This document shows positions 1 through 11,322 of a DNA stretch of 64,000 nt, piece by piece. The DNA is from Massariosphaeria phaeospora. Lineage: Eukaryota > Ascomycota > Dothideomycetes > Pleosporales. Every line of letters starts with the position of its first letter. The stretch's first letter is position 1. The position numbers and the translations under genes were made by a program. Below the pieces are notes generated by a model. The model was not told the origin of the DNA and did no database searches. It saw only the letters and a program-made list of their open reading frames with translations. The stretch spans positions 248,001-312,000 of the forward strand of contig JAADJZ010000011.1 in assembly GCA_011032825.1 (NCBI GenBank). Direction: 5' to 3'.

Positions 1-486
1 GCTCGTTGCTAATTACAAATTGCTAGAACAGTTTATTACAAATAGAAACAAGCTAATTACATTAAAGTTTTAGAATACGTTTTTAGCCTAGTTAAGAGTT
101 GCAAAAAAGCTATTAACTAGCTTTTACTCACAAACAAACGGCTAGACAAAGCAAACGAACTAAACGCTAGAACAGTACCTACGAATGTACGCTAACAAGC
201 TGCAAAACAACTAAGTTAAACTTTTGTTAACAGCACAATTAGCTTACAATAGTACAAGGTTTACGACTATAGAACACTCGCTATACTACGCAAATTATAG
301 ATATAAACTAGTAGCTTATCAAAATCTACAAGATATTGAAAGCATTTCGCTAGCAGCGAACAACAAGGCTTTTAGAATGCAAAAATTACACAACAAATTA
401 AGCTAACGAATTGCTTAAAGAAACTTCACGACAGCTAAGTTAGCAAACAAGAAAAAGCTTAAGAAACCAACTTTTAAAAAGAGAAA
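1..486 (+). pseudogene. Integrase distal core and C-terminal part (Chr1 copy A)
   Basis: In-frame relic of the integrase, the enzyme that joins retrotransposon cDNA to chromosomal DNA. Bases 224-406 keep a 60-codon open stretch with TAQLAYNST and YYANYRY, typical of the end of the gypsy integrase core, where the element protein reads AQ.AYN followed by a tyrosine-rich stretch. It continues out of the window on the left. At 488 it is cut by the MITE insertion and resumes at 3247. Differences from copy B are mainly C/T and G/A. It has stop codons and cannot be functional. Confidence 0.8.
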
Positions 487-1016
487 TAACGTATCTCACG
501 AGTAGTCGAGCTACACGAGTTCGCAAGACACTTTTGCCAAGCAAATTATCTAATATTATAACCTTAATACCTTTCTTAATAGTAGGCCTATTAGAATAAT
601 TTATACACTGTTTTAAAGCTCTAAGCTAGAACTTTAAAATCTACTAAAAATTACCTAAATAGGCTAAGTACTACTAGAGTTTTTTAAGTTTAAAGATAAA
701 GAGCTCGCTTAAGCTCTATACCTAGTATCTAGTAGAATTCTACTATAATAAACTTTTATATTCTAAAATATTCTTATTTATACTATATATTAAAGTACTA
801 GAAAGTTTTATAGCGTGTAGCCTAAGATTAAAGCTACTAGATAAGTTAGAAAGTAGTTTACTTTCTTTATACTAGCTAAGTATAAATATCTATATATAAC
901 TATTAAAACCTAATGTAAAACTACTTAATAATTTAGTACTTAGTATAATTATACTATATAAGCTTTAAAAAAGTAGTATTATTTAGAGTTATAATAGTAC
1001 TAATACTTTATACTTA

Positions 1017-2860
1017 ACGTGTTTCATTAGTAAGTCGGCTACTTTAGTGAGTTGGCTACTAAACACCGGCGCGGCGACTGCGCGGCAACAACACGTAATG
1101 TCTCAACAACACAACGCGCAAAGTACCTATACTAAAAGCGATATATATATCGCTATCTCTAATATTCAATCTAAGCAGATTTAAAGCGAAAGGCGCGCTG
1201 CTGCAGTTTACAAAGTCTTTTAATCAACGATCTAAGACCGACGCGCTAGGAAACGCTCTCGACGCAACTGCGAGCCGAAATCAAAGCGCTTTACAAAACT
1301 AAAAAAAGAGGCGATTGTGCAGCGTATACTCAACGAATTCTTACAAGGTCTACTGCTCTCGAAGGCACACATACAAGATATAGCAGATAGACTACTAGAA
1401 AAGCGCAGATGCAACTCTACTAGCAAGTGCTAGGTTGATAGGTTTATCAAGCGTACTTTTAAGCTGCGAACGCGATGGAGCTGTTTGTACAATTGCTAGC
1501 GAGCTGCCTGCAAAGACCTAGCAGTTATCGAGCCCTAGTTCAGCCTAGTTCAATCGGTGAAAGCGAAGTACAGTATCTTTAATAAGAATACCTAGAACTT
1601 TGATGAATTAGGCTTTTTAATAGGCAAGATTACGTTTTAGCTCGTAGTAACAAGCTTAGATAAGCTTAAGAAAGTAAAGAAACTACAGCTTAGCAATCGC
1701 AAATAAACTACTCTAATACAAGCTGTCAGCGCAACAAGAAAGCGCATTCTACTCTTTATTATCTTCGCTAGCAAGGTTCTAATCTCTACCTAGTTTGAGC
1801 TAGGAATACTACGCAACTAGGTTATCTAAGTTAGTCTAAATAGCTAGACGAGCAACAATCTTAGGGTTAACTAGCTTAAATACTTTAATACGCATGCAAA
1901 GTCTGTAGAAGCGTACAGGCTACTTATTATTAACAGCTATAAGAGCTATTGCTCGCTTGCTTTCTAGAACTACTGCAAGAAGAACAAGATTATTGCTTTT
2001 TGCATGCTATCTTACTTATTGCACTTGCTGCAGCTTCTCGACGTTGCCTGCTTCGCGCCGCTAAAGCGCTCTTATAGCAATAGTATCTTAGCTTTGGCGC
2101 GCAACTACATCTACTACATTAGCAAAGAAACTTTTTTACTAGCCTTTAAAGCTGCCTACGAGCATACATTTACTAAAGAAAACGCTCGCGCAAGGTTTAG
2201 AAGCGCTAGATTAGTTCTATTTAACCTAGATGCAGTGTTATTAAAGCTTGATGTAAAGTTGCGCACGCTAACTCTGCTACAGCGCGACAACGCTGCATAA
2301 GAAGCAAAAACGCTGCGCAACGCAAAAGAGCTAGAAGCTTAGACTACGCTTATTTGACAAAGAATGCAAAAGCGCTTAGGTTCTTTAGCGAGCTCTCTTA
2401 ACGAGCAGGTACAACAGCTAAGTAAAAGCGCGCAGCAGATAGCGCATAATATAGTGTTGCTGCAAAAAAAACAGGCGCGTATGTAAAGCGCAATTAAAGA
2501 GCTTACAAAGCGCAAGACCTGTAAAAGGCAATACGTACAAGTTAAAAAAACTCTAACAGTTAGTAAAGTATCTAACTTAATTGCTGCAAAAAAAAGTAGT
2601 AGTCGTAAAAACAGCAAGACGCCTGCGAAGAGAGTGCGCGCAGAGAAGCGCTGCGGCCGTTGCAGCAAGATTAGGCATAATTCTCGCACTTGTAAAGTAA
2701 AAATAGAGAATGTAGATAGTAGTACTGCTTCTAAATAATATTATCCTATTGCGTATAGTATAGTAATTTGTTGTGGTATTGCACTACGTCGCTGCGCGTG
2801 CGCGACGCTAGGGTTTAGTAGCTAACTTACTAAAGTAGCCGACTTACTAATAAAACACGT
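1017..2860 (+). mobile_element. pogo/Fot1-like transposon P1 (1844 bp)
   Basis: Complete cut-and-paste element with inverted repeats of about 50 bp beginning ACGTGTTT(C/T)ATTAGTAAG at both ends, flanked by TA at 1015-1016 and 2861-2862. It sits in the centre of the long-arm MITE. Length, TA duplication and a single transposase gene fit the Fot1/pogo group. The two terminal repeats differ at a few C/T or G/A positions. The TIR contains two GGCTAC boxes 17 nt apart. Confidence 0.93.
1098..2738 (+). pseudogene. pogo/Fot1 DDE transposase with C-terminal zinc knuckle
   Basis: A 547-codon frame from ATG (1098) to TAA (2736-2738) stays in register and is broken only by in-frame stops, as RIP produces from Gln and Trp codons. 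Family length is about 540 residues. Visible parts in order: N-terminal helix-turn-helix region (IVQRILNEFLQG, then QDIADRLL); DDE core with LLIINSYKSY, where the family has LLILDGHxSH, so the catalytic Asp reads Asn; the LLQLLDVACFAPLKRSYS block (family LLQPLDVxCFxPLK); and a C-terminal CX2CX4HX4C knuckle at about 2653-2694 (CGRCSKIRHNSRTC). It would act in the nucleus on its own termini. Inactive. Confidence 0.92.
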
Positions 2861-3246
2861 TAGTAGGTTTTATATATAAGCTCTAATTCTATCTAATAGC
2901 TTTGATTCTAAGCTATATACTATATAACTTTCTAGAACTCTAACTTACAGTATAAATAAGAATATTTTAAAATATAAAAGTTTATTATAGTAGAATTCTA
3001 CTAGATACTAGGTATAGAGCTTAAGCAAGCTTTTTATCTTTAAACTTTAAAAACTCTAGTAGTACTTAGCCTATTTAGGTAATTTTTAGTAGATTCTAAA
3101 GTTCTAGCTTAGAGCTTTAAAACAGTGTATAAATTATTCTAATAGGCCTACTATTAAGAAAGGTATTAAGGTTATAATATTAGATAATTTGCTTGGCAAA
3201 AGTGTCTTGCGAACTCGTGTAGCTCAACTACTCGTAAGGTACGTTA

Positions 3247-3640
3247 GAGTTTTTCTCTTACGAAAAAATCTAAAAACTAAACAACTATGCAACAAATTAA
3301 ACAACTTTCAAATAAAACTATTCAAAATTCTAGAAGTTAAAAGACTTGTATTATTTAAACTACAGCTACCTACAAGCATGCGCATACACCTAGTTTTTTA
3401 CAAATTACTTTTTAAACTAGCACTACTAGACGCCGAAGTAGCAACTAATATCGAACTCAAAAACGAAGAGTACGAAGTTGAAGAAGTTAAAGACTTATAG
3501 AAGTTTAAACGTTAGTAGAAATACTTAGTTAAATAGCAAAAATAGCTAGAGAGCTAGAATATATAAGAACTAATATAGAATTTTACAAACTGCAAGGAAC
3601 TAGTACGAACATATTACTAGCAAAATCTAGAGGCAAAGAA
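3247..3640 (+). pseudogene. Pol C-terminus with chromodomain (Chr1 copy A)
   Basis: Continuation of copy A pol beyond the MITE. The frame has the gypsy GPF/Y-like stretch (FKILEVKRLVLFKLQLP), then SMRIHLVFYKLL, then an acidic linker EEYEVEEVKDL, then a chromodomain relic (KYLVKWxxxxxSxNTW pattern with Trp codons now TAG). In this family the chromodomain tethers integrase to heterochromatin. The open part at 3189-3500 begins inside the MITE end and is not a natural start. Broken. Confidence 0.85.
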
Positions 3641-3705
3641 TTCGAGTTCTTTAAAAAAGCGAAAAAGTTAAAAGAAAAAGCGAGAAGAAACGAGTTAGTT
3701 TGTAA

Positions 3706-4146
3706 CTAGCTTAGGTTAGCTAAGAACAGTTCAAATAGCAGCGGTATAGGACTATTAGTAGAAGCTATACTTTTAGAATTAACAACAGCGCTAGACTACG
3801 CTGCTTCTAGTTTCTTTAATTCTTCAATAGCAACCTACTTATTAGCAAGACGCTAATTTCTTTTTATTTTAGCAATAGAAAGCTCTACTCGAAGAGTAGC
3901 AGCACAAGACTTAGCTGCAAACACTAACTAAGCAGCCTAGATTTGCGCAAACAGTACTTGTTGTTTAGCTAGCAAAAGCTAATGTTGCAAGTTGCAACGC
4001 TTTTGTTAAAAAGCTACTTACTTTCTTTTCGTTAGAGCGAGACCGCAGGGCGCACTAGACTAAAGGCATTTAGCATACTTATTTAACAAAAGATTAACTA
4101 GGCACTGTAGATTCTTTTTAGAACAACGGCCGCAAAGAGCAGGCAT
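3706..4146 (-). pseudogene. Antisense Cys-rich ORF of Chr1 copy A
   Basis: On the strand opposite pol, between chromodomain and 3' LTR, a 147-codon frame starts with MPAPCGRCSKKNLQCLV and continues with a second Cys-containing segment and a charged helical tail. Copy B has the same ATG, the same stop and exactly the same 441-bp length. Internal stops are TAG/TAA. From memory, small proteins with this CxxC start are predicted in many fungal genomes near gypsy elements, but their function is not known to me. It could be a zinc-binding accessory protein. Confidence 0.7.
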
Positions 4147-4405
4147 TTTTAAACTAGTTTTACAAATTTAAGCAACTTAATCGTAACAACAGTAAGTTAA
4201 CTTAGAACACGAATTTATAAAAAGCAAAGACTTGAGCATAGTTAAACTTAAAAACTCAAAGAAATACAAAAGAAAGCTACGATACGACGAGAATTAGAGT
4301 TAACTTACTTTTATACAAAACAGCACTTTTGATACAAAGCACAAAACGAACTAGCACGGCATAGTAGAACAGCTATTAGAACGATATTCTTAAAGAAAAA
4401 GATAA

Positions 4406-4908
4406 TGTTACAAATAAAGACAATACTAGGTATTATAAACTAAGTAACGACGTAGAAAAGTTGTTAAAGCTTGCAAGTTTGCAAAACAAAAGTACAGCAA
4501 TGCGCAAAGCAGAATTAAGTTAGCAGTTACGTAATAGTAATTAGTGCAATTAGAGCTTTAGCAAACTAAGTACACTAAGCGACAAGCGCTTAGCTAGCCT
4601 AAAGCGCTTAGCAACTAAGTACACTAAGCGGACTAAGCAAAACGCTTTTAGCAAAAAATCATAAAACTATATAAATTAGCAGGATTTTTTTTATAGTTTT
4701 AATTCTTTGTAGTTAACTCTTTTAAGTGCATTTTATACATAGATTAGATCTATAGGCAACAGATTGTTACTTTGTTATTCTATTCGAGATAGAATTGAGA
4801 TTGTTTTTTTACGTTGTCGTTAAGCTTTCTAAACACAAAACAATTCTTTAGGCAGAATCTTCGAGTCCAATATCGGTTACTTTCGGTAAGAGAATACTTT
4901 TGATAATA
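4406..4908 (+). repeat. 3' LTR of Chr1 copy A
   Basis: 503-bp LTR starting TGTTAC and ending AATA (ancestral AACA), matching both copy B LTRs along its length. The polypurine tract AAAGAAAAAGATAA lies immediately upstream, as in copy B. Confidence 0.9.
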
Positions 4909-6720
4909 TAACACTGTTTTACTTATAACTTCTACACGCGATATTTTACTCAATATAGATTCAATAAATGCAGCGATTAAATTTTTAGAATTGCAGCTAT
5001 CGAATGCACGATTCTCGTATACAAAAGTTACTTTCTACTTTAGTGTATTACGCTACACGCTCGCCTACTAACATCAAAGCAAATGTAACGCGTATGCTAC
5101 CAAATCAATTAACTAGCAACACTTTAGCCTACAACAAGAGTTAGATCTTATAAAACATATTAAATAGTTAACTAAAAAAAGCTTGCTACCTAGTAAGCAG
5201 ATGCTGCGGAATTTATGCGCTTTAATTGCTAGAAAGCTTGCTTTAGAAACTTAGGTAACGCGCTTTTACGCTTGTTACAAAAATAAGCTGAAATCGCATT
5301 ACAACAAAGAAAAAAACTATTTCCGCTACAAAGCAGATTCTCTATACAAATACGAGTAGTAGTTTCGCGATCTCAACAAAATTCTTCGCAAATACTACTG
5401 CCAACTGTCTAATATATACAATATAGATAAAAAAAGCTTCTACTTTAGTAGAAGTAAAAGTAGCTACAAAGTCTTTAGTAGAAACTTATAAAAGCGAGAA
5501 AAACGTTGTTAACCTATTCAAAATAGGTTAAAAGAGTAGTTAACGGTAATAGCAGCTGTTTGTGCTAATAAAAGCGCGCTGCTACTAATCGTACTGTATA
5601 GCTCAACTTCTAGTAACATTCAAAAACGCTAAACGAAAAATATAGAGTACGAAAACGATAAAGTAATAGTAAGCACAACCTAGACGAAATAGAGCAACAA
5701 CGACATAAAAGTAGCTTAGCTAAAAAACGTATTTAATAGGTATACTAAAGACAAGAACTTTTTACGTTACTAATTACTCTTTCTAGATAGCTACTTATTC
5801 TATTATACACAAAAGTTTATAGACTACTATTGTTCTTAGAGAATTCTACTTTTGTTGCTACTTTCTTATAGTACTTATACGTTGCAGCTGCTAGATGTAA
5901 GCTTTTTCTTTTCTCTTAGCAAAGCGTATAGCATAGCTTTAGAAAATTACCTAAAGAAAACACAAAAGCTACTATTTTTTAAGAAAAGCAACTTCTACTA
6001 CCTATTCAAGAATACCTAGAATGCTTTCTTCACTATTGCCAACGTTCGAAGCTTATTTTTAACTACTAGTATTGCTCTATTTAACGCTAAGCAAGTGCTT
6101 AAAAAGTTTTGCAGTACAACGCTAAAGTTCTCTAAGTACTCTACTACAATTGATATAGTTAATAGAGCTTTGATTTAGTTGCTTATAAGTAAGCCTATTA
6201 CCTTTGGTAGCCGTAAAGCTAAGATAGTAAAAGAAACGCTTTTTTTACTACAAGCGCAGCAAGCTATTGTAGAGTACAAAAACAACGGCTTTAAGTTCGC
6301 TTTAAAACAAAAGCAAAGAAACTATAAAACTTCTATTAACGCTCTAGATCTTTAGATAAATAGAGAAGCTTATTAAAAAGCTCAACTTTTATTACTAAAG
6401 ACAATTTGCTATGCTACTAATTAGAGAGTACAAAGAGAAAAAGAGAAAGAAAAAAAGCAACTTAAGCAACTTAGAACGAAGAATATAAAAGCTAAAGCTA
6501 AACGTATTTAAAAAGAGTAGGCTTAGATTAGGCGAGTTAAGCGTAAAAGACTTAAAAAAGCGCAGAAAAAGAAGAGAGCTGTAAAGGCAGCCAAGCGCGA
6601 TGCTCAAAAACAAGCCAACGACGCTAAAAAATTGCAACAACAATACTAGAATTGTAATTGCAAAGTATCAAAGCCTTGTACTTGTAAGCTTTAGGTAAAA
6701 GAACAAGACGTAGGTAGTGC
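4909..6720 (+). pseudogene. Divergent pogo-like DDE transposase relic
   Basis: Begins directly after the copy A LTR and reads as a pogo-family transposase in one main frame. The N-terminal part has EAAIKFLELQ and then a helix-turn-helix-like stretch (LIKHIK, SLLPSKQMLRN). The DDE core has FLDSYLFYYTQKF and LQLLDVSFFFSLSKAYS. A Lys/Arg-rich helical tail follows, then a Cys-rich stretch near 6650-6690 (NCNCKVSKPCTC). It is distinct from the other pogo copies here, with different core spacing and tail. No TIR was found. The left end was probably lost or displaced when chromovirus A inserted. Many in-frame stops. Confidence 0.75.
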
Positions 6721-7231
6721 TATTAAGAGTGCTGCTAAAAAAGTACTTGCACTAGCGCTTCTACTAACTTTTACCTAGCGCAGCTAGGCTGTTAATCTTT
6801 TAGCAAAACTTAGATAGCTAAAGTTGTAGAGCTACTTCTATAGAACAATACACTAAGTTATTTTTTAATAATAGCTATTAACTATAGGTAGTTGCGCAGC
6901 TTTATATTTGCTATCGCAGTAATGTAGTTAAAGTAAGCATTACGCGAACACGAGTATTACACGCACATTCTTAGTAAGTCTAGAGTTTTGTTAGCGCAAC
7001 GCATAAAAATCTTTCTACTCTTGTTAGTAAACTTCTTTATTTTAATTACTTTATCTATTTCAACGTTGTTCTTGAAGAAAAACCTAAGCAAGGTTACTAT
7101 CAATTCTACCGCGTTTTCTAGAGCCTAGACTAGATTAGTTTAAAAAACTTTAGAAAACTCTAGAAAACTTACTTAAAAGCAATTGCAACCAATTTTTAGG
7201 CATTTTACGCAGCAACTAATTAACTTAGTAT
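6721..7231. other. Unassigned A+T-rich stretch
   Basis: Follows the tail of the preceding transposase relic. I see no reading frame, terminal repeat or match to other parts of the window. It may be the 3' non-coding part of that element. Confidence 0.5.
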
Positions 7232-7233
7232 TA

Positions 7234-7979
7234 ACGTACTCTACGAGCGAGTTGGTTACACAAGCGAGTTAGTTACTTTGCCAAGACTCTACTAAAACGT
7301 ACTGTTGCAAATAGTAAAGTTGCATTTTAATAGTTCTGTATAGTACTGCATAGTAAAGTATATTAATTAAAAACTATTTTTTTAACTTGTTTACATGTGC
7401 GCGAGTTGTGCTTAGCTTTGCCGCAGCGCTTATAGTGCTTTTAATTTAGCTTGCTACTTTTAGCGCGCGCGCTTTTTTTTGCTTTCTTTTTATTACTGCG
7501 CGTTGTAAACTCTTTTAAAGTAGTTAAGCGCACGCTTTTTTTTAGCTGTAAGAGTTTTTTTAGCTTGTATACGCTTTCTTTTGCGCAATTTACAGCGCAA
7601 AGCAGCTACGTTAGCTACCTAAAGCTTTTTAACTTAGTTGCTTATTAATACTAAAGAATGCGCTATTATCTTTGCGCTTTTAGCAAGCTTTTTAACTGCA
7701 TTAACTATGTAGGTAAGCAAGCTATCAACGTATTATCAAATTCTTTCTTAAATTAGCGTTGATTGCGACCTAAATTCTAGAGTATTGCTTAGAGTTTTAG
7801 ACACCTAAAGCGCGACATTAGTAGTAAGTAGTATAAGCGTACAAAAGCGAATATTAAGCTTTAATATTACTACTTTTAAGTTAAGTAGAAGCAAGCTAGC
7901 ACTTTAAAAGCTTTTTTAGATATTGCTTTTAGTAATAGCATTTTTAAAAGCACTAATAAAGCACAGTAGAAACTTGAGT
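7234..7979 (-). mobile_element. pogo fragment, transposase C-terminal end
   Basis: Starts after TA (7232-7233) with ACGTACTCTACGAGCGAG. The TIR has GCGAGTT boxes 17 nt apart and resembles the MITE at 44306-44737. On the minus strand it encodes the C-terminal knuckle (RCGKAKHNSRTC, about 7398-7435) and a basic tail, parallel to the pogo at 21714-23390. At about 7979 it changes abruptly into copy C sequence inside the conserved GAAACTTRAGTTTTG segment, with a few bases of shared GTTTGT. The N-terminal two-thirds are missing. Confidence 0.8.
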
Positions 7980-10900
7980 TTGTTTATTTGAATTTTTAAT
8001 TTTTTTTAGTAACTTCTAAAAGTAGTGTCGTTGTTTTAGAGTAGTTTCTAATAAACTTTTAATAAAAGTTAGCAAATTTTAAAAAGAATTGCATTTTTTT
8101 TACTATTTTAGAAGTTAGCTACTTTTGTATAGTTTAAATTTCCTTTAAGTCCATAGACACACTTTTTTTTAAAATAATAAATCTTAAATAGCTAGTTTTT
8201 GTAACGTGGAATTTACACTTTTTTAAGTAAAGTAGTAGCTAGTACTGCTTTATCTTTTGTAGCACTTTTTAACATGTTTTTAATGTTTTTTAAACGTTTC
8301 TTTAGAGTATATTAATACGTCGTTTAAGTACGCTATAACAAAAATGTCTAAGTATTTGTATAGTGCTTTGTTAATTAAAGCTTAAAACGTAGCTAAAGCG
8401 TTAGTTAATTTAAATAGTATAACCTAGCACTTATAGAGTTTATATTAAGTTTTAAAAGCTGTTAACTATTCGTGCTTTTTTGCAATTTTAATGCGATAGT
8501 ATCCGTTTCGTACGTTAAATTTTTGTAATTTAATTTACTTTTTAAAGTTAATTTATAAGCTTTTAAATAAGTAGTAGTAAGTATTAGTTTTTTTATGTAA
8601 CGTTGTTAAGCTGTTAATAATCTACGCACAGTTTTAATTCTTCGTTTTTCTTTAGTACAAATAATATTAGCGAGGCTATTAAGCTTTCGCTTAGTTGTAT
8701 ATATTCTCGCTAAATGTTTTTTTAAATATATTTTTTTAATTTCTTTTGCTAGTTGTAAGTTAGAGAATACATTAGTTTTAGTTGCAGTTTTGTTCTTTTT
8801 TTAAGAGTAATTTTGTGATTTTATTTTTAGTAGTTTGCTAAGTTGTGCTTTTTGTTTTTTTTAAAAAAACTTTAAAACTTTGTTTAGTATTTAGTAGAAA
8901 AGTTTTTGAATTCTTTTTTTTATTTTTTAAAAAAGTTAAATTGTAGTTTGTTTACTTTTAAGAGCGCAACTTGTTGTATCTATATAACGCTTATTTGCTA
9001 AAAGTTTTTTTTACAGATTCTTGCGATTTTGTAAAGTAAAATTAAACTAATTCTTTTGTTCTTAGGTAAGCTCTAAATTGTTGATTTGTTTTGTTATACT
9101 ATAGCGACTTTCTTTTTAAGCCTTTAGCTGCGTATTGTTTTGTTTTTTTAATTAATATTAAAGTTGTAGCTAGTTGTACTTAATATACATGTTAAAACTT
9201 TTAAGGTTTATAATATTAATACACTGTTAGTGCTTAATGCCTGCAATTTTCAACTTAACGTTTTAAGTTTCTAAGTTGATTAAACTGTTTTTATATTCTA
9301 GTAGTTGTCTGTTAGCTAACACTATTTGTATTAGTCAATTTTTAACTTAGTAAAGTATCTTGTTTTTTTAAATTTATTCTAGAAAGACTAATGTCTAGGC
9401 AGCTTTGCTATCAAGTAGTGCAATAAGCTTTTAGCTTGCGACTTTTGCTTTTACTTTTATATAGTTTTGTTCTAGTTGCGTTTTTTGTACGCTTTGTACA
9501 GTTGTGCTAAAAGCACTTTTACTAGCCTAATTGTAAGTCTAGTAGCTTACTAAGGTTTTGCTAAAAAAGCTTTTAAAGCTTGTTTTTTTAGAATATTTTA
9601 TTGCTTGTAGTAGTTGCATTTGTTAGCGAAGCATTTTTAAAGCTTTAAAAATTTGTTGTAGTTTTAGTTTTTAAGATTTTATTTTATTGCGTTTTTTTAT
9701 AGCTTATAGATAGTGCATTTTGTAGTGTAAAAAAGCTAACGTGCTTTTTTACACGTGTTGTAATTCTTTGCGCATAATTCGTTGTTGCATTTTAAATAGT
9801 TCTTGTTTTTTAAACTTATAAGCTACTATTTTGTAATATGCTTACAAAACTAGTGTATTTAACATTGTTTTTTGTAACACTACGCTTATTTGCAGCTGCT
9901 GCTGTAGTTTTTAAACTAGTTGTTGTAGTTATATACGTAACATTTTGTTACTATACATTCGCTGTTTTTAATTAAAACGTGTAATAGTAGTTTTAGCTAC
10001 TGCTAAGCAAGAATTCTATTGTTTGCGTAGTATACATAGTTCTTTTTGTTGCACTAGTGCCAAAGTAGGTTTTTGTAATTGTTTTAATTAGCGAATTGTA
10101 TTTTTTTTTTGTAAGTCTTTGTTGTGCTATTGCTGCGTTTGCAACTTTTTATTTTTGTGCTCTTTTAATTTAAAGCGTATAAAACTTGTTCTTGCAATAC
10201 TAAGCAATGTAAGTTTTTTAGCTACACATCTAGCATTTGTAGTTTTATAATTGTTTGTTAATTTTTTAAACTTGTAGAGTTAATAGTTTTTTATTGTTTT
10301 TGTTTATTAGCTTTGTAAAGTCTTTAAGACTTTCTATTTAAATTTAATTGTTTTTTTAATTTTTTAAGGTTTTTTGAGTATAGTGTAGCTACTTGCTGTA
10401 GTTAGATTATAGCAATAGTAGCAGCTTGTGCGTTTGCTACTTTCTATTGCATTTTTAAGTAGTTATTGCAAAAGTATTTTACTTCGTTGCATAAAAGACA
10501 TGCTTTGTTGTTGTAACGCTTTTAGCGTTTTTCTTTAAACACTTTGTTTTAGAAGTATTGCTTTGTTAAAGTAGTATTCTTTTAGGTAAATAGCTTTTGT
10601 AGTAGCTTGTTGTTTTAAATTTGTCTAACGCTATCGATATTTATTAGGTTGTAGTAATAAGTTTTTTTAATCGTAGCTACTAGGCGTATGTATAGTTTGA
10701 TAGTAAACTTGCGTTTTTACTATTGCTGCTATAATTAGTTGTTAATTTGTACTATAGTTTTAATTAACTTTTTAAGTTTTTTAGGTTTTTTGTTTTAACT
10801 AATTTTATTTTTTACGTATTTTTTTAACTTTGCGTAGTAGAACTTGCATAAGCTGCGTTTTTCTACGTTATCTACTTTAGCCTAAATTCTTTTAAACTTA

Positions 10901-11317
10901 ATTGTGTATTTACTTGCAAATTTTTTCTACTATAATAGTTTAAGTTTGTTTATTGCTTTTTGTATTTTGTATACTTTCTCGTAGATCGTGTAAAGCTTTT
11001 TTTTAAACAATTTTTAATTTTCAAAAATACGTTGCGTTTCTTGCTTTATTTTTTACTTGCTATTACTTTTAACATAGTTGTTTGCGTGTAGTTATTACTA
11101 TTTTGCTACGTTGTCTTTTATGTGCATTCTAGCTGCAAAGATTTTATTTTGCTTTGTTAAAAAGCTTGTTGCATAATAACAGTAGTAGAAGTTGATATTT
11201 GTAAAAAATAATTGTAATGTTTTTTTTTTTTGCTATATTTCTTTAAAAACAGTGCCTTTGCAGTACTACTAGTTCTTTAACTCTTTAAAATTACAACTAT
11301 TTCTAACAGTTCGCTAA
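7980..11317 (-). pseudogene. Gag to reverse transcriptase relic (Chr1 copy C)
   Basis: Minus-strand reading frame parallel to copy B 12050-15320. It covers the gag region, linker, protease region and reverse transcriptase. The catalytic YLDD box reads YLND near 8300-8330, one aspartate having gone to asparagine by a G-to-A change. The frame ends shortly after reverse transcriptase at the 7979 junction. It is densely interrupted by stops. The plus-strand short ORF at 7451-7648 and other open stretches here are not coding. Confidence 0.85.
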
Positions 11318-11322
11318 TTTGT

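Larger units (their letters stand above)
489..3244. mobile_element. Long-inverted-repeat MITE, split by a pogo element
   Basis: About 320-bp inverted arms (489-808 and 2925-3244) frame a short centre. The termini read ACGTAYCTYACGAGTAG and are flanked by TA (487-488 and 3245-3246). The insertion in chromovirus A is proved by the empty site in copy B at about 16821. The ACGT termini and TA duplication match the pogo elements in the window, so it is probably a non-autonomous pogo derivative. Without the nested element at 1017-2860 it would be about 0.9 kb. It encodes nothing recognisable. Confidence 0.85.
1..4908 (+). mobile_element. Ty3/gypsy chromovirus Chr1 copy A, 3' part
   Basis: Right-hand part of a plus-strand LTR retrotransposon whose 5' part lies outside the window. 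It aligns by eye with the complete copy B: position 1 corresponds to about 16363, and the match runs through integrase, chromodomain, antisense ORF and 3' LTR. Bases 489-3244 are a later insertion, because copy B at about 16821 has the uninterrupted joint (gagaaatagagttttc). Internal stops are TAG/TAA, consistent with RIP. No right-hand target duplication can be checked because the left end is missing. Confidence 0.9.

Noticed and set aside
1232..1426. Minus-strand 64-codon frame
   Set aside because: Shadow of the P1 transposase N-terminal coding region.
2339..2689. 116-codon minus-strand open frame
   Set aside because: Antisense shadow of the C-terminal part of the P1 transposase. No independent support, and the sense frame carries the zinc knuckle.
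6395..6643. Minus-strand hydrophobic open frame (membrane-protein look)
   Set aside because: Shadow of a Lys/Arg-rich transposase tail: complements of AAA/AAG codons give Phe and Leu.
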